Positions 1-8,661 of a stretch of DNA of 64,000 nucleotides are shown in pieces. Origin of the DNA: Neobacillus niacini (GTDB lineage: Bacteria; Bacillota; Bacilli; Bacillales; Cytobacillaceae); NCBI RefSeq assembly GCF_000759675.1, contig NZ_BAWM01000016.1, positions 87,801 to 151,800 on the forward strand. The letters run 5' to 3'. Each line of letters starts with the position of its first letter. Within the stretch, counting starts at the first letter, position 1. The notes beneath the pieces were generated by a model, which was not told where the DNA came from, searched no databases, and was given only the letters and a program-made list of their open reading frames with translations. A program made the translations under genes and the position numbers.

Positions 1-833
1 GAATTGGTTGGGTTGCCCAACCCAATTTAGTTGAAAAAACTCCTTACTATTCAAAAGTTTTCGCAGGGATTAGTGACTATATATTGAATGCTGGCTATAC
101 CTTAATAAATATATATAAAGAGGAACTTCAAAATGAAACTCAACTTCTTAAGTTTGTACATGAATGGGGTATAGAAGGGCTAATTCTGTGTGGTAACATT
201 GATGACAACACTTTGGAGTACATTATGCAATATATGCCTGTCGTCGGTGTTGATATTCACTATCCAGATAAAAATATTTCCGTCATCGATTTTGATCGGG
301 AAGAAGCTGGAAAAATGGCTGTAGAGCATTTAATTCAACAAGGACATAAAAAAATAGGTTTCCTTGGCGGCGGTATTGGTGAGGAATACGAAAATTTAGA
401 AGGAGAAAAACGATTTATAGGCTATCAAAAAGCGCTGAGTGAAGCTGGACTTATTATCCATCCTGAATGGATCTACAATACAAAGTGGTTTATGGAAATT
501 AGTTATGAAAGCATGTCAAGGATGTTAAAGGATTGTGCTCATAATCTGCCAACAGCTATGTTTTGTGCAAGTGACATGATGGCACTCGCTGCAATGAGGG
601 CAGTAGTTGAAAATAAATTGAGAATTCCGGAAGATATTGCATTTGTAGGTTTAGATAATATTGAGATGTCCAAATACTCATCACCACCACTTACAACAAT
701 CGACATCCCAAAATATGAAATAGGTGAGCTGGCAGCTAAAACGATAATTGATCGGGTTGAAGAGAAAACAAAGCTGTCTGTTAAGATTCTTGTTCCTTTC
801 CAATTGGTTATGCGTGAATCATCAAAGATTTAA
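1..833 (+). CDS. LacI/GalR family transcriptional regulator, 5'-truncated by window edge
   Basis: The reading frame is open from base 3, so the gene begins outside the window and only the ligand-binding and dimerisation core is visible (about 277 codons; the helix-turn-helix is missing). The visible part starts near the end of the hinge and shows the periplasmic-binding-protein-like fold: a segment typical after the hinge (FAGISDYILNAGYTLI), the GHKKIGFLGG strand, the CASDMMALAAMRA helix and the C-terminal VGLDNIEMSKYSSPPLTTI block conserved in LacI/GalR proteins. It probably senses a sugar and represses neighbours. It lies just upstream of, and in the same direction as, module A (1023-8358), and a cluster of GGAAAAC half-sites between them (905-936) is a plausible operator. 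The C-terminus is complete. The family call is firm; the ligand is unknown. Confidence 0.9.
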   Translation, partial: IGWVAQPNLVEKTPYYSKVFAGISDYILNAGYTLINIYKEELQNETQLLKFVHEWGIEGLILCGNIDDNTLEYIMQYMPVVGVDIHYPDKNISVIDFDREEAGKMAVEHLIQQGHKKIGFLGGGIGEEYENLEGEKRFIGYQKALSEAGLIIHPEWIYNTKWFMEISYESMSRMLKDCAHNLPTAMFCASDMMALAAMRAVVENKLRIPEDIAFVGLDNIEMSKYSSPPLTTIDIPKYEIGELAAKTIIDRVEEKTKLSVKILVPFQLVMRESSKI

Positions 834-904
834 TGAACATGGGCTCCCCCTCTTGTACCTTTTTGGAAAAATAAAGAAAATTTCGGTATGTTTTTTTTGA
901 AATA

Positions 905-936
905 TTGGAAAACGTTTGGATGGTTTTCCGGAAAAC
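905..936. promoter_or_regulatory. Candidate repressor operator upstream of module A
   Basis: Three copies of the half-site GGAAAAC occur within 32 bp: direct at 907-913, inverted (GTTTTCC) at 923-929 and direct at 930-936. The last two form the perfect 14-bp palindrome GTTTTCCGGAAAAC at 923-936. The first overlaps AAAACGTTT, reminiscent of cre/LacI-family operators. The position, between a LacI-type gene and the sugar operon, fits an operator. This is inference from symmetry only. Confidence 0.45.
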
Positions 937-1022
937 AGATGGGGTAAATTTAAGGAGGTGGTCCACCAGTTGTTGCTAGTCCGATTTCGACAGTTTACTA
1001 GTTTAGATTTGGAGTGATAAAA

Positions 1023-2174
1023 ATGGATACAGTTAGAATAGGTATCATTGGAGCAGGACTACGGAGTGGAATTGCAAAGTATTGGCATAGCCCCGGCGGG
1101 AAATCGGTTGTTGTAGGAGCGGCAGATGTTTCTATGACAAGGCTTAAGGAATTTCAAGAAAAAATTAATGAACATGCATATATAACAACAGATTATCGAG
1201 AATTGTTAGAACGTAAAGACATTGATGCAGTTGCTATTTTATCTCCTGATTATTTGCATGAAGAACATGCCATTGCAGCTCTGCAAGCCGGTAAACATGT
1301 CTATTGTGAAAAGCCCTTAGCGATTACAGTAGAGGGATGTGACCGGATTATTGAGGAATCGAAAAAGTCCGGAAAGCATTTGATGGTTGGATTTAATATG
1401 CGTTATATGAGTATGTACCAAACAATGAAAGAGATTATTGATTCAGGGGTGATTGGTGATCTCAAAGCTGTTTGGGTAAGGCACTTTGTCGGATTTGGCG
1501 GATACTTTTATTATCATGACTGGCATGGAACAGCTAAAAATACGACTTCGCTTTTATTGCAAAAAGGTTCTCATGATCTCGATGTGATCCATTGGATTAC
1601 GGGAAAATATACGAAAAAGGTATCGGCTTTTGGAGGACTAGATTTTTATGGCGGAGATAAACCAAATACGTTAACATGTCCAACATGTGATGAAAAGGAT
1701 ACTTGTACCGAAGCGAGTCTGAAAATTCTGACTCAATGTGCTTTCCGGGAAGAAATTGATGTCGAAGACAACAATATGTTGATCATGGAGCTTGAAGGCG
1801 GAATTAAAGCATCCTACTTGCAATGTCATTTTACGCCTGATTATTCTAGAAACTATACCTTTATTGGGACAAAAGGAAGAGTAGAGAACGACGATGTAAA
1901 TGACAAAATATATGTTAAAACCAGAAAATCAAACTCCTGGAATGAATTAAGTGATATAACATATGACATGAAAAAAGAACAAGGCAGTCACGGCGGTGCA
2001 GATCCGAAAATATGCAACGACTTTGTCGAGCTAGTCTTAAACAATAAGCATCCTTTAACAACACCATATGCAGGAAGAATGAGTGTCGCGGTAGGATGTG
2101 CAGCAACTGAGTCCATTCGCTCGGGCGGAAAGGTAATTGAGGTCAGTCAAGGTCCAGCTGTTAAATCTGTGTAA
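1023..2174 (+). CDS. Gfo/Idh/MocA family oxidoreductase with a four-cysteine motif (paralog of 50848-52029)
   Basis: NAD(P)-dependent oxidoreductase of the Gfo/Idh/MocA family: an N-terminal Rossmann fold (IGIIGAGLRSGIAKYW), the family EKP motif (CEKPLAI) and an alpha/beta C-terminal domain. The ATG at 1023 is chosen because GGAG at 1011-1014 sits 8 bases upstream; an in-frame GTG at 1014 lies inside that ribosome site. Length is 383 residues. A cysteine cluster at about residues 219, 222, 228 and 239 (C-x2-C-x5-C-x10-C) is conserved at the same positions in the paralog at 50848-52029, suggesting a metal or structural site. It is the first gene of a permease/binding-protein/GH35 operon. The substrate is unknown; relatives include 2,7-anhydro-sialic acid and sugar dehydrogenases. 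Family certain, reaction open. Confidence 0.88.
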   Translation: MDTVRIGIIGAGLRSGIAKYWHSPGGKSVVVGAADVSMTRLKEFQEKINEHAYITTDYRELLERKDIDAVAILSPDYLHEEHAIAALQAGKHVYCEKPLAITVEGCDRIIEESKKSGKHLMVGFNMRYMSMYQTMKEIIDSGVIGDLKAVWVRHFVGFGGYFYYHDWHGTAKNTTSLLLQKGSHDLDVIHWITGKYTKKVSAFGGLDFYGGDKPNTLTCPTCDEKDTCTEASLKILTQCAFREEIDVEDNNMLIMELEGGIKASYLQCHFTPDYSRNYTFIGTKGRVENDDVNDKIYVKTRKSNSWNELSDITYDMKKEQGSHGGADPKICNDFVELVLNNKHPLTTPYAGRMSVAVGCAATESIRSGGKVIEVSQGPAVKSV

Positions 2175-2205
2175 TTAACTTGCGCTAAGAGAAGGGGGAG
2201 AAACC

Positions 2206-3189
2206 TTGGAAAAAATTGTTCAAAACAAAACTAGTATTCAGCATACTAGCTTATCAGAAATAAAAACAGAAGCTTCCTTGTCAAAGTGGACAATTTTGAA
2301 GAAGTCATTTCGTAAAAATTGGGATCTGTATTTATTAATTTCTCCTGTAATCGCTTACTTTATTATCTTTCATTATCTTCCATTGTATGGGATCCAAATT
2401 GCTTTTAAAGATTTTATTGCTACGAAAGGCATATGGGATAGTCCATGGGTAGGAATGAAACACTTCGAACGATTTTTTGATAGCTACTATTTTTGGAGGC
2501 TTATAAAGAATACCTTGGGAATTGGTATTTATACGCTGGCTATATCGTTCCCAATTCCGATTATTATCGCACTAATGCTCAATGAAGTAAGAAATTCAAA
2601 GTTTAAAAAATTCGTTCAAACAGTGATTTATGCACCACACTTTTTATCCACTGTTGTAGTGGTGGGAATGTTGATGCTGTTTTTAAAATCAGATGGTCTA
2701 ATTAATCAGGTGATCACCTTAGTTGGGGGTACTCCCATTGATTTTATGACTGAAGCAGGCTGGTTTAAAACTCTTTATGTATTCTCAGATGTTTGGCAAA
2801 CGATGGGGTGGAGCTCGATTATCTACCTTGCTGCCCTTACAGCTGTTGATCATTCACAGCACGAAGCGGCAATGATTGATGGTGCGTCAAGAATCCAAAG
2901 AATTTGGTATATTAACATTCCTGCGATTATGCCAACGATTGTTATCCTTTTCATCTTAAATGCAGGCTCTGTAATGTCTGTCGGATTTGAAAAGGTATTC
3001 TTAATGCAAAACAGTTTGAACATGTCGACATCAGATGTGATTTCAACGTTTGTTTATAGGAGCGGTATTTTGGAGGCACAGTATAGCTTCTCCGCTGCTG
3101 TTGGGTTATTCAATTCAATAATTAACTTCATTATGCTTGTGATGGTTAACTATTTTGCTAAGAAAATCAATAATACAAGTTTATGGTAG
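2206..3189 (+). CDS. CUT1 ABC transporter permease, LplB-like
   Basis: Inner-membrane permease of a carbohydrate uptake ABC transporter. It has six predicted membrane segments (the first around ISPVIAYFIIFHYLPLYG) and the EAA cytoplasmic loop HEAAMIDGASRIQRIWYINIP that docks on the ATPase. The length, 327 residues, and the N-terminal soluble stretch are usual for LplB-type proteins. The start is TTG after the strong ribosome site AAGGGGGAG. It is paired with the permease at 3203-4084 and the binding protein at 4100-5716. No ATPase gene is in the operon or window, so a shared MsmX-type ATPase encoded elsewhere is presumably used, as is usual in Bacillaceae. Substrate by context: an oligosaccharide containing beta-galactose. 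Confidence 0.93.
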   Translation: MEKIVQNKTSIQHTSLSEIKTEASLSKWTILKKSFRKNWDLYLLISPVIAYFIIFHYLPLYGIQIAFKDFIATKGIWDSPWVGMKHFERFFDSYYFWRLIKNTLGIGIYTLAISFPIPIIIALMLNEVRNSKFKKFVQTVIYAPHFLSTVVVVGMLMLFLKSDGLINQVITLVGGTPIDFMTEAGWFKTLYVFSDVWQTMGWSSIIYLAALTAVDHSQHEAAMIDGASRIQRIWYINIPAIMPTIVILFILNAGSVMSVGFEKVFLMQNSLNMSTSDVISTFVYRSGILEAQYSFSAAVGLFNSIINFIMLVMVNYFAKKINNTSLW

Positions 3190-3202
3190 GTGGTGAACCA
3201 GA

Positions 3203-4084
3203 TTGCAGAATTCTACTTCGGACAAAGTGTTCAGTTTTTTCAATTATTTCTTTTTGGCTATAATCGCATTGCTTATTTTATATCCTTTATATTTTGTTGT
3301 AAGCGCTTCTTTTAGTAATCCAGCCTATATCTTGACAGGGGAAATGTGGCTCTGGCCAAAAGGATTTAATTTAGATGCTTATAAAAAGGTGTTCGCGAAT
3401 GAAGATATCGTGAATGGATTTATCAATACACTTAAATATACTACTTTCGGAACACTTATAAACGTAATCATGACAATTATGGCTGCATACCCGTTATCGA
3501 GAAAAGACTTTTACGGACGAAATGTGATTATGGCGATTTTTGTATTCACGATGTTTTTTGGCGGAGGATTAATTCCTACGTATTTACTTATTCGAGACCT
3601 TGGAATGATCGATACGTTCTGGGTTATGGTTATACCAAATGCAGTTGCGGTCTGGAACATTATCATTATGCGGACGTTTTTTCAAACGACGATCCCTCTT
3701 GAGCTGCAGGAGTCAGCACAGATTGACGGATGCGGGAATATCCGAATTTTGATAAATATTGTTTTACCCCTTTCGATGCCTGTTATTGCTGTTATGGTTT
3801 TGTTTTACGCTGTGGGACATTGGAATTCCTATTTTCATGCTTTAATTTATTTGTCAGATAAAGAGAATTTTCCACTTCAATTAGTGTTAAGAGAAATACT
3901 GATCAAAGGTGAAATGGATGAAATGATTAAAGCAAACTCAGAAAGCTTTTTTAAACAGCAGCTGAGTGTAGAAGGCTTGAAATATGCCGTCTTGATTGTA
4001 TCAAACTTGCCAATGATGATCCTGTATCCGTTCTTGCAAAGATACTTTGTAAAAGGATTCATGGTTGGCTCAATTAAAGGATAA
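3203..4084 (+). CDS. CUT1 ABC transporter permease, YtcP/AraQ-like
   Basis: Second permease subunit of the module A importer. It has six membrane segments, starting with FFLAIIALLILYPLYFVV, and the EAA loop LQESAQIDGCGNIRILINIVLP. The C-terminus YPFLQRYFVKGFMVGSIKG is the usual ending of this subfamily, so the 293-residue protein is complete. TTG start after GGTGGTG, 13 bases downstream of the preceding permease stop, indicating one transcript. It forms the transmembrane heterodimer with 2206-3189. Family assignment is firm; substrate only by context. Confidence 0.93.
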   Translation: MQNSTSDKVFSFFNYFFLAIIALLILYPLYFVVSASFSNPAYILTGEMWLWPKGFNLDAYKKVFANEDIVNGFINTLKYTTFGTLINVIMTIMAAYPLSRKDFYGRNVIMAIFVFTMFFGGGLIPTYLLIRDLGMIDTFWVMVIPNAVAVWNIIIMRTFFQTTIPLELQESAQIDGCGNIRILINIVLPLSMPVIAVMVLFYAVGHWNSYFHALIYLSDKENFPLQLVLREILIKGEMDEMIKANSESFFKQQLSVEGLKYAVLIVSNLPMMILYPFLQRYFVKGFMVGSIKG

Positions 4085-4099
4085 ATAGGGGGATGTCAA

Positions 4100-5716
4100 A
4101 TGAAGGGTAAAAAGTATTTAACAAGTGTTATTACAGGTGCTTTAGCAGTATCCATTTTGCTAAGCGGGTGTAAAGACAAAGAGGCAGCTACTGAGGCTAG
4201 CAAAGAAAACAAAGATAATCTCAATAAGACGAACATGCCGATTGTAAAAGAGAAAATTGAACTAGATGCATTTGCTGCAAGGTTTTTAACTCCAGAGAAT
4301 TGGGAAGAACTTATGCTTTGGAAAGAATATGAAAAAATGACGAATATTCATGTTAATTGGGAAACGGTTTCTACTGAAGCAGTGGCAGAAAAGCGTAATC
4401 TTATGTTAGCAAGTGGAGACTATCCTGATTTATTGTTTGCATCAGCTGTACCAAAATCTGACCTTCTTAAGTATGGTCAGCAAGGGGCTTTTCTTCCCCT
4501 TAATGACCTAATTGACAAATATGCTCCAAACCTTAAGAAGATTATGGATGAATATCCTATTGTTAAACAAGGGATAACCATGGCTGATGGGAATATTTAT
4601 GGATTCCCTGCATTCTTTGATCCAAATTTTAAAGGACTGCACATCGGAACTCCATGGATACAGAAGGACTGGTTAAACAAATTAGGACTAGAAGAACCTA
4701 AAACTTGGGATGAGCTATACGAAGTATTGAAGAAGTTCAAGGAAGATGATCCAAACGGAAACGGTCAGGCAGATGAGATCCCATTAGGGGCATCGTACAG
4801 TATCGATCAAATCATTAGTTTCCTTAAAGGATCAGTTGGTTTAAACAATCACGGAACATCGAATGGGAATATCGACTTAGATCCAAAAGGAGATAAATTA
4901 AGATTCCAGCCAACATCCAAAGAATACAAACAGCTGCTAACCTATGTAAATAAGTTATACACTGAGGGTTTAATTGATAAAAATGTCTTTACCCCTGATT
5001 CTTCAAAATTTAATGCAGTTGCTGCAAAAGGTGTTTATGGAGTGCTGCCTGAAATCGATCCTAAAACTTTATTGAACTTAGATGGATATGTCGGTATGCC
5101 TGTAATTGAGGGTCCAAATGGCGATCGATTAAATACGGCAATCGGATCCCCATTGGGTAGTGCAGGGATGTTCGTTATAACTGATAAAAATAAGAATCCA
5201 GAAGCTTCCGTTCGATGGATCGACCATTTCTACAGCGAGGAAGGCATAAAAATGTTCTTTATGGGATTTGAAGGTGTTACTTATACTGAAAAGAATGGTG
5301 AATTCGAATATACCGATGAAATCACCAAAAACCCTGATGGACTGAATCTCGACCAAGCTATAAGCAAATATTTAACATGGCCTGGTGGATATTATCCTGG
5401 AGTTGTTAAGGAAAAATATTTCCAAGGTGCAGAAGGATCTGCAGCAAGTTTAGAGAATGCTGAGAAGGCAGAACCACTTACCCTTAAACAGGATGAAATC
5501 TGGCCGAACTTTAATTTCACTGTCGATGAGTCAAGTGAGCTGTCTGCACTTTCTACAGACATTAACACATTTGTTACAGAAATGACTGCAAATTTTATTA
5601 CAGGCAAGAAGTCATTCGATGAATGGGACAACTATGTTAAAACATTGGAAAAAATGGGTCTTGAACGCTTTATGGAAATAAATGAAGCAGCTTATAAGAG
5701 ATACAAAGATAAATAA
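4100..5716 (+). CDS. Extracellular sugar-binding lipoprotein of an ABC transporter (LplA-like)
   Basis: Cluster-B-type solute-binding protein that captures the sugar outside the cell for the permeases just upstream. The N-terminus has a type II signal peptide with lipobox LLSGC, so Cys24 would be lipidated. The 538-residue mature fold carries the calcium-loop-like stretch DDPNGNGQADEIPLG seen in LplA-type proteins from oligosaccharide systems. Start ATG after GGGGGATG, 15 bases after the permease stop. A hairpin terminator follows at 5725-5764. It is only distantly similar to the two module B binding proteins (42044-43744 and 45984-47684), so the ligands probably differ. Confidence 0.92.
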   Translation: MKGKKYLTSVITGALAVSILLSGCKDKEAATEASKENKDNLNKTNMPIVKEKIELDAFAARFLTPENWEELMLWKEYEKMTNIHVNWETVSTEAVAEKRNLMLASGDYPDLLFASAVPKSDLLKYGQQGAFLPLNDLIDKYAPNLKKIMDEYPIVKQGITMADGNIYGFPAFFDPNFKGLHIGTPWIQKDWLNKLGLEEPKTWDELYEVLKKFKEDDPNGNGQADEIPLGASYSIDQIISFLKGSVGLNNHGTSNGNIDLDPKGDKLRFQPTSKEYKQLLTYVNKLYTEGLIDKNVFTPDSSKFNAVAAKGVYGVLPEIDPKTLLNLDGYVGMPVIEGPNGDRLNTAIGSPLGSAGMFVITDKNKNPEASVRWIDHFYSEEGIKMFFMGFEGVTYTEKNGEFEYTDEITKNPDGLNLDQAISKYLTWPGGYYPGVVKEKYFQGAEGSAASLENAEKAEPLTLKQDEIWPNFNFTVDESSELSALSTDINTFVTEMTANFITGKKSFDEWDNYVKTLEKMGLERFMEINEAAYKRYKDK

Positions 5717-5724
5717 TCCATTAG

Positions 5725-5764
5725 ACTCATATGGATGGCGCACTGCTATCCATATGAGTTTTTG
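5725..5764 (+). terminator. Intrinsic terminator or attenuator after module A binding protein
   Basis: A 12-bp perfect stem (ACTCATATGGAT with its complement at 5748-5759) is followed by a run of T. It lies between the binding-protein gene and the YesL gene, so read-through probably sets the ratio between the abundant binding protein and downstream genes. Confidence 0.7.
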
Positions 5765-5792
5765 TGTATAAATATGGAAAGGGGAGAATCGT

Positions 5793-6473
5793 GTGGAATC
5801 AAATAGTCTAATTGGAAAGTTTTATCGGTTTTCTGAAATCGTCTTGAAATTAGTCCTCATTCAGGGCCTGTGGGTGGCATTTACACTGTGCGGAGTTATC
5901 ATTTTAGGAATTGTGCCAGCTACTATTGGGATGTTAACCGTTGTTCGGAAGTGGATGATGGGAGAAGAAAATAATCGAACATTAATTAAAGTTTTTTGGA
6001 ATGCTTTCCGTAAAGATTTTTGGAGGGCGAATGCCATGGGCCTTGTTTTATTTTTACTAAGTTTCTTACTTTATATGAATTTTTCTATTATGCGACTTAC
6101 AGAAGGTTTTGTCTATCTATTTCTATTAATAGGTTTACTCACGATTAGTATTCTGTTCTTCATATTGCTTATTTATATCTTTCCAGTTTATGTTCACTTT
6201 GATTTGAAATTTTTTCAATACTTTACAATGTCCTTGATTCTAGGAATATCCTCGCCAATCTATACACTATTAGCTATGTTTGGATGTTTTGGCTTATATC
6301 GTCTATTTTTATGGGTCCCAGGTTTGATTCCTTTCTTTAGTGTCGGTTTGTTTGCTCTGTTTATTATGTGGGTCTCTCTTAAGGTATTTAAAAAAGCGGA
6401 ACAAAAACCAGAGGGGGCGGCAAACAAATATAAAGCCGGTCGTGTAAAAAAAATCCACTATGAAACACTTTAA
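5793..6473 (+). CDS. YesL family (DUF624) membrane protein
   Basis: Small integral membrane protein of 226 residues, with hydrophobic segments around residues 15-40, 75-100, 105-130, 145-170 and 175-200, and a basic C-terminal tail. It matches the YesL/DUF624 family, which is regularly encoded with CUT1 sugar transporters in Bacillaceae and whose biochemical role is not established. GTG start after GGGGAGAATC. It sits between the binding-protein gene and the GH35 gene; a paralog (50168-50821) has the same kind of neighbours in module B. The N-terminal pattern (LVLIQGLWVAFTLCGVIILG and GIVPATIGMLTVVRKWM) is shared with the paralog. Confidence 0.82.
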   Translation: MESNSLIGKFYRFSEIVLKLVLIQGLWVAFTLCGVIILGIVPATIGMLTVVRKWMMGEENNRTLIKVFWNAFRKDFWRANAMGLVLFLLSFLLYMNFSIMRLTEGFVYLFLLIGLLTISILFFILLIYIFPVYVHFDLKFFQYFTMSLILGISSPIYTLLAMFGCFGLYRLFLWVPGLIPFFSVGLFALFIMWVSLKVFKKAEQKPEGAANKYKAGRVKKIHYETL

Positions 6474-6609
6474 GGATTAAGCAGCATCTCAACAGTGAAT
6501 ACAAATATTGAACAAAAAGGATGATCCTTTAGTTAAAGAAGTAGATACAACATATGAAGGAATATATGTTTATTGATTAGAAGAAATGTTCATCTTGGAG
6601 GAGATATTT

Positions 6610-8358
6610 ATGGCCATTTTTACAACTGAAAACGATCAATTCATAATCGATGGAAAGCCGACTCAGCTTATTTCAGGTGCGATTCATTATTTTCGAGTTG
6701 TTCCAGAGTATTGGAAAGATAGACTTGTTAAACTTAAATCTTGCGGATTTAATGCAGTTGAAACGTACGTAGCCTGGAATATCCATGAACCGAAGCAAGG
6801 TCTGTTTAATTTCGAGGGAGGGGCAGATCTCCTCCGATTTATCAAGACAGCTGAAGAAGCTGGGTTATACGTAATCGTACGCCCGAGCCCATATATTTGT
6901 GCTGAATGGGAATTTGGAGGTTTGCCTTCATGGTTATTAGCAGACCCCAATATTCGCTTGCGCTGTTTTCATCAGCCGTTTCTGGAAAAAGTAGATGCTT
7001 ATTACGATGTCTTAATGCCGAAGTTAAAACCTTTGTTATGTACGAACGGCGGGCCAATCATTGCTATGCAAATTGAAAATGAGTATGGAAGCTATGGAAA
7101 TGATCTCAAGTATATGGACTACTTGAGAGACGGAATGGTGAATAGAGGTATCGATGTACTTTTATTCACGTCAGATGGTCCTATTGACTTCATGTTCCAA
7201 GGAGGAATGGTGCCAGGAGTTTTGGAAACTGTGAATTTCGGATCAAGGCCCGAAGAGGCATTTGCGAAATTGCATGAATACCAGGCAAATGCTCCGAAAA
7301 TGTGCATGGAGTATTGGAACGGCTGGTTTGATCATTGGGGAGGAGAACACCATACGAGGGACGCAGATGATGTTGCAGATGTATTAGATCGAATGCTGGC
7401 AGCGAATGCATCTGTTAATTTCTATATGTTCCACGGCGGTTCGAATTTCGGCTTTTACAACGGTGCTAATTATGTAGATAAGTACCAGCCTACAGTAACA
7501 AGCTATGATTACGATTCTTTACTTAATGAATGTGGCGAGCCGACTGATAAATTTTTTAAAGTCCGTGAAGTGATTTCAAAATATGTAAAATTAGATCCAC
7601 TTCAATTGCCTGAACCTGTAAGAAAGAAAAACTATGGTGAAGTTCAGTTAACGGAGCAAGTTTCACTATTTAATGCTCTTAATCAACTTTCCACACCAAT
7701 AGAAAGAACATGCCCTGAAACGATGGAATCTGTTGGTCAGGACTACGGATTCATACTTTATACGACACATATATCAGGTCCAAGACCAGAAACAAAGCTT
7801 ATTATTCAGGATGTTCATGATCGTGCCTTAATCTTTTTAGATGGTGTCTACAAAGGGGTCATTGAGCGCGGGAATAAGGACGATCAAATTTTTCTTACTA
7901 TTCCTGCTGAAGGAGCAACATTAAGTATTTTAGTAGAAAATATGGGACGGATAAACTATGGTCCAAGATTGAAAGATTACAAGGGAATCACGGAAGGTGT
8001 TTGCTTAGGTGGACAATTTTTGTACCACTGGACGATACATTCACTTCCTTTAAATGACCTTTCAAAGCTTCGATTTGAAACGAAAAAGGGAAATGACGAT
8101 AGCTTACCAGCTTTTTATAAGGGCATTTTCCATATTGATGAGCAAGCAGATACTTTCTTAAATCTCGAAGGATGGAAAAAGGGAATTGCCTATATTAACG
8201 GATTTAATCTTGGCAGGTATTGGGAGATTGGTCCGCAGAAAACTTTGTATATTCCTGCGCCCCTTTTAAAAGAAGGAGAAAATGAAATTATTTTGTTCGA
8301 ATTACATGGAAATGAAGGAAGATGTGTTACTTTATCAGATTGTTCAATACTTGGGTAA
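6610..8358 (+). CDS. Intracellular beta-galactosidase, GH35 family
   Basis: Retaining exo-beta-galactosidase of glycoside hydrolase family 35. The TIM barrel shows GAIHYFRVVPEYWKDRL at the N-terminus, the acid/base motif NEYGSYG (Glu158) and the nucleophile motif CMEYWNGWFDHWG (Glu234). Jelly-roll domains follow, ending with FNLGRYWEIGPQKTLYIP. There is no signal peptide, so it acts in the cytoplasm on imported oligosaccharides. The ATG at 6610 follows GGAGGAG; an earlier in-frame ATG at 6586 has no ribosome site. Length is 582 residues. It is a paralog of 56735-58480 with identical catalytic numbering. Last gene of module A; a terminator follows at 8458-8495. GH35 enzymes often prefer beta-1,3-linked galactose, but the linkage cannot be read from sequence. 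Confidence 0.94.
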   Translation: MAIFTTENDQFIIDGKPTQLISGAIHYFRVVPEYWKDRLVKLKSCGFNAVETYVAWNIHEPKQGLFNFEGGADLLRFIKTAEEAGLYVIVRPSPYICAEWEFGGLPSWLLADPNIRLRCFHQPFLEKVDAYYDVLMPKLKPLLCTNGGPIIAMQIENEYGSYGNDLKYMDYLRDGMVNRGIDVLLFTSDGPIDFMFQGGMVPGVLETVNFGSRPEEAFAKLHEYQANAPKMCMEYWNGWFDHWGGEHHTRDADDVADVLDRMLAANASVNFYMFHGGSNFGFYNGANYVDKYQPTVTSYDYDSLLNECGEPTDKFFKVREVISKYVKLDPLQLPEPVRKKNYGEVQLTEQVSLFNALNQLSTPIERTCPETMESVGQDYGFILYTTHISGPRPETKLIIQDVHDRALIFLDGVYKGVIERGNKDDQIFLTIPAEGATLSILVENMGRINYGPRLKDYKGITEGVCLGGQFLYHWTIHSLPLNDLSKLRFETKKGNDDSLPAFYKGIFHIDEQADTFLNLEGWKKGIAYINGFNLGRYWEIGPQKTLYIPAPLLKEGENEIILFELHGNEGRCVTLSDCSILG

Positions 8359-8661
8359 GCAAGGCTTGGCTGTTATGTTTGAACTTGTATCCACTCTAAA
8401 CAGGTAGGGCAACACTTTTGCCCTTTGATCGTGTTGCAGAATATGTGAATCAGTGATAAGCAGAGATAGGATCCTATGCTCTGCTTATTTTTTTTACAAT
8501 AGGAAAAAGAACGACTTTTTTGTAAATTTATGTATGAATATTTCACTATGTTTATTTACATGACTTTAATCAAGTCTAAATGGTAACTACATATGTGCTA
8601 AACAATTTCCCCGTAAAATTTTATTTGTAGTATAACACAAATAAAAGGGAGATGGAGAACA
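8359..8661. other. Intergenic region with terminator and GDPD promoter, possible Pho box
   Basis: No gene is seen. It holds the module A terminator (8458-8495). Upstream of the phosphodiesterase gene, TTTACA (8555-8560), 5 bases, then TTAATC (8566-8571) resemble the repeated TTHAYA PhoP-binding unit known from Bacillus. A TATAAC hexamer near 8632 could be a -10 box without a convincing -35, as expected for an activated promoter. The Pho box is a weak inference. Confidence 0.35.
8458..8495 (+). terminator. Rho-independent terminator of module A
   Basis: A stem AAGCAGAG/CTCTGCTT encloses the self-complementary ATAGGATCCTAT and is followed by an eight-T tract. Confidence 0.85.

Noticed and set aside
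4-29. Near-perfect hairpin (AATTGGTTGGG / CCCAACCCAATT) at the window start
   Set aside because: It lies inside the open reading frame of the LacI-type gene (about codon 60) and encodes normal family residues, so it is not counted as an operator or terminator.
3298-3311. TGTAAGCGCTTCTT resembling a cre site within a permease gene
   Set aside because: Only 12 of 14 positions match, the site is intragenic and the sequence is explained by the codons of a conserved permease segment.
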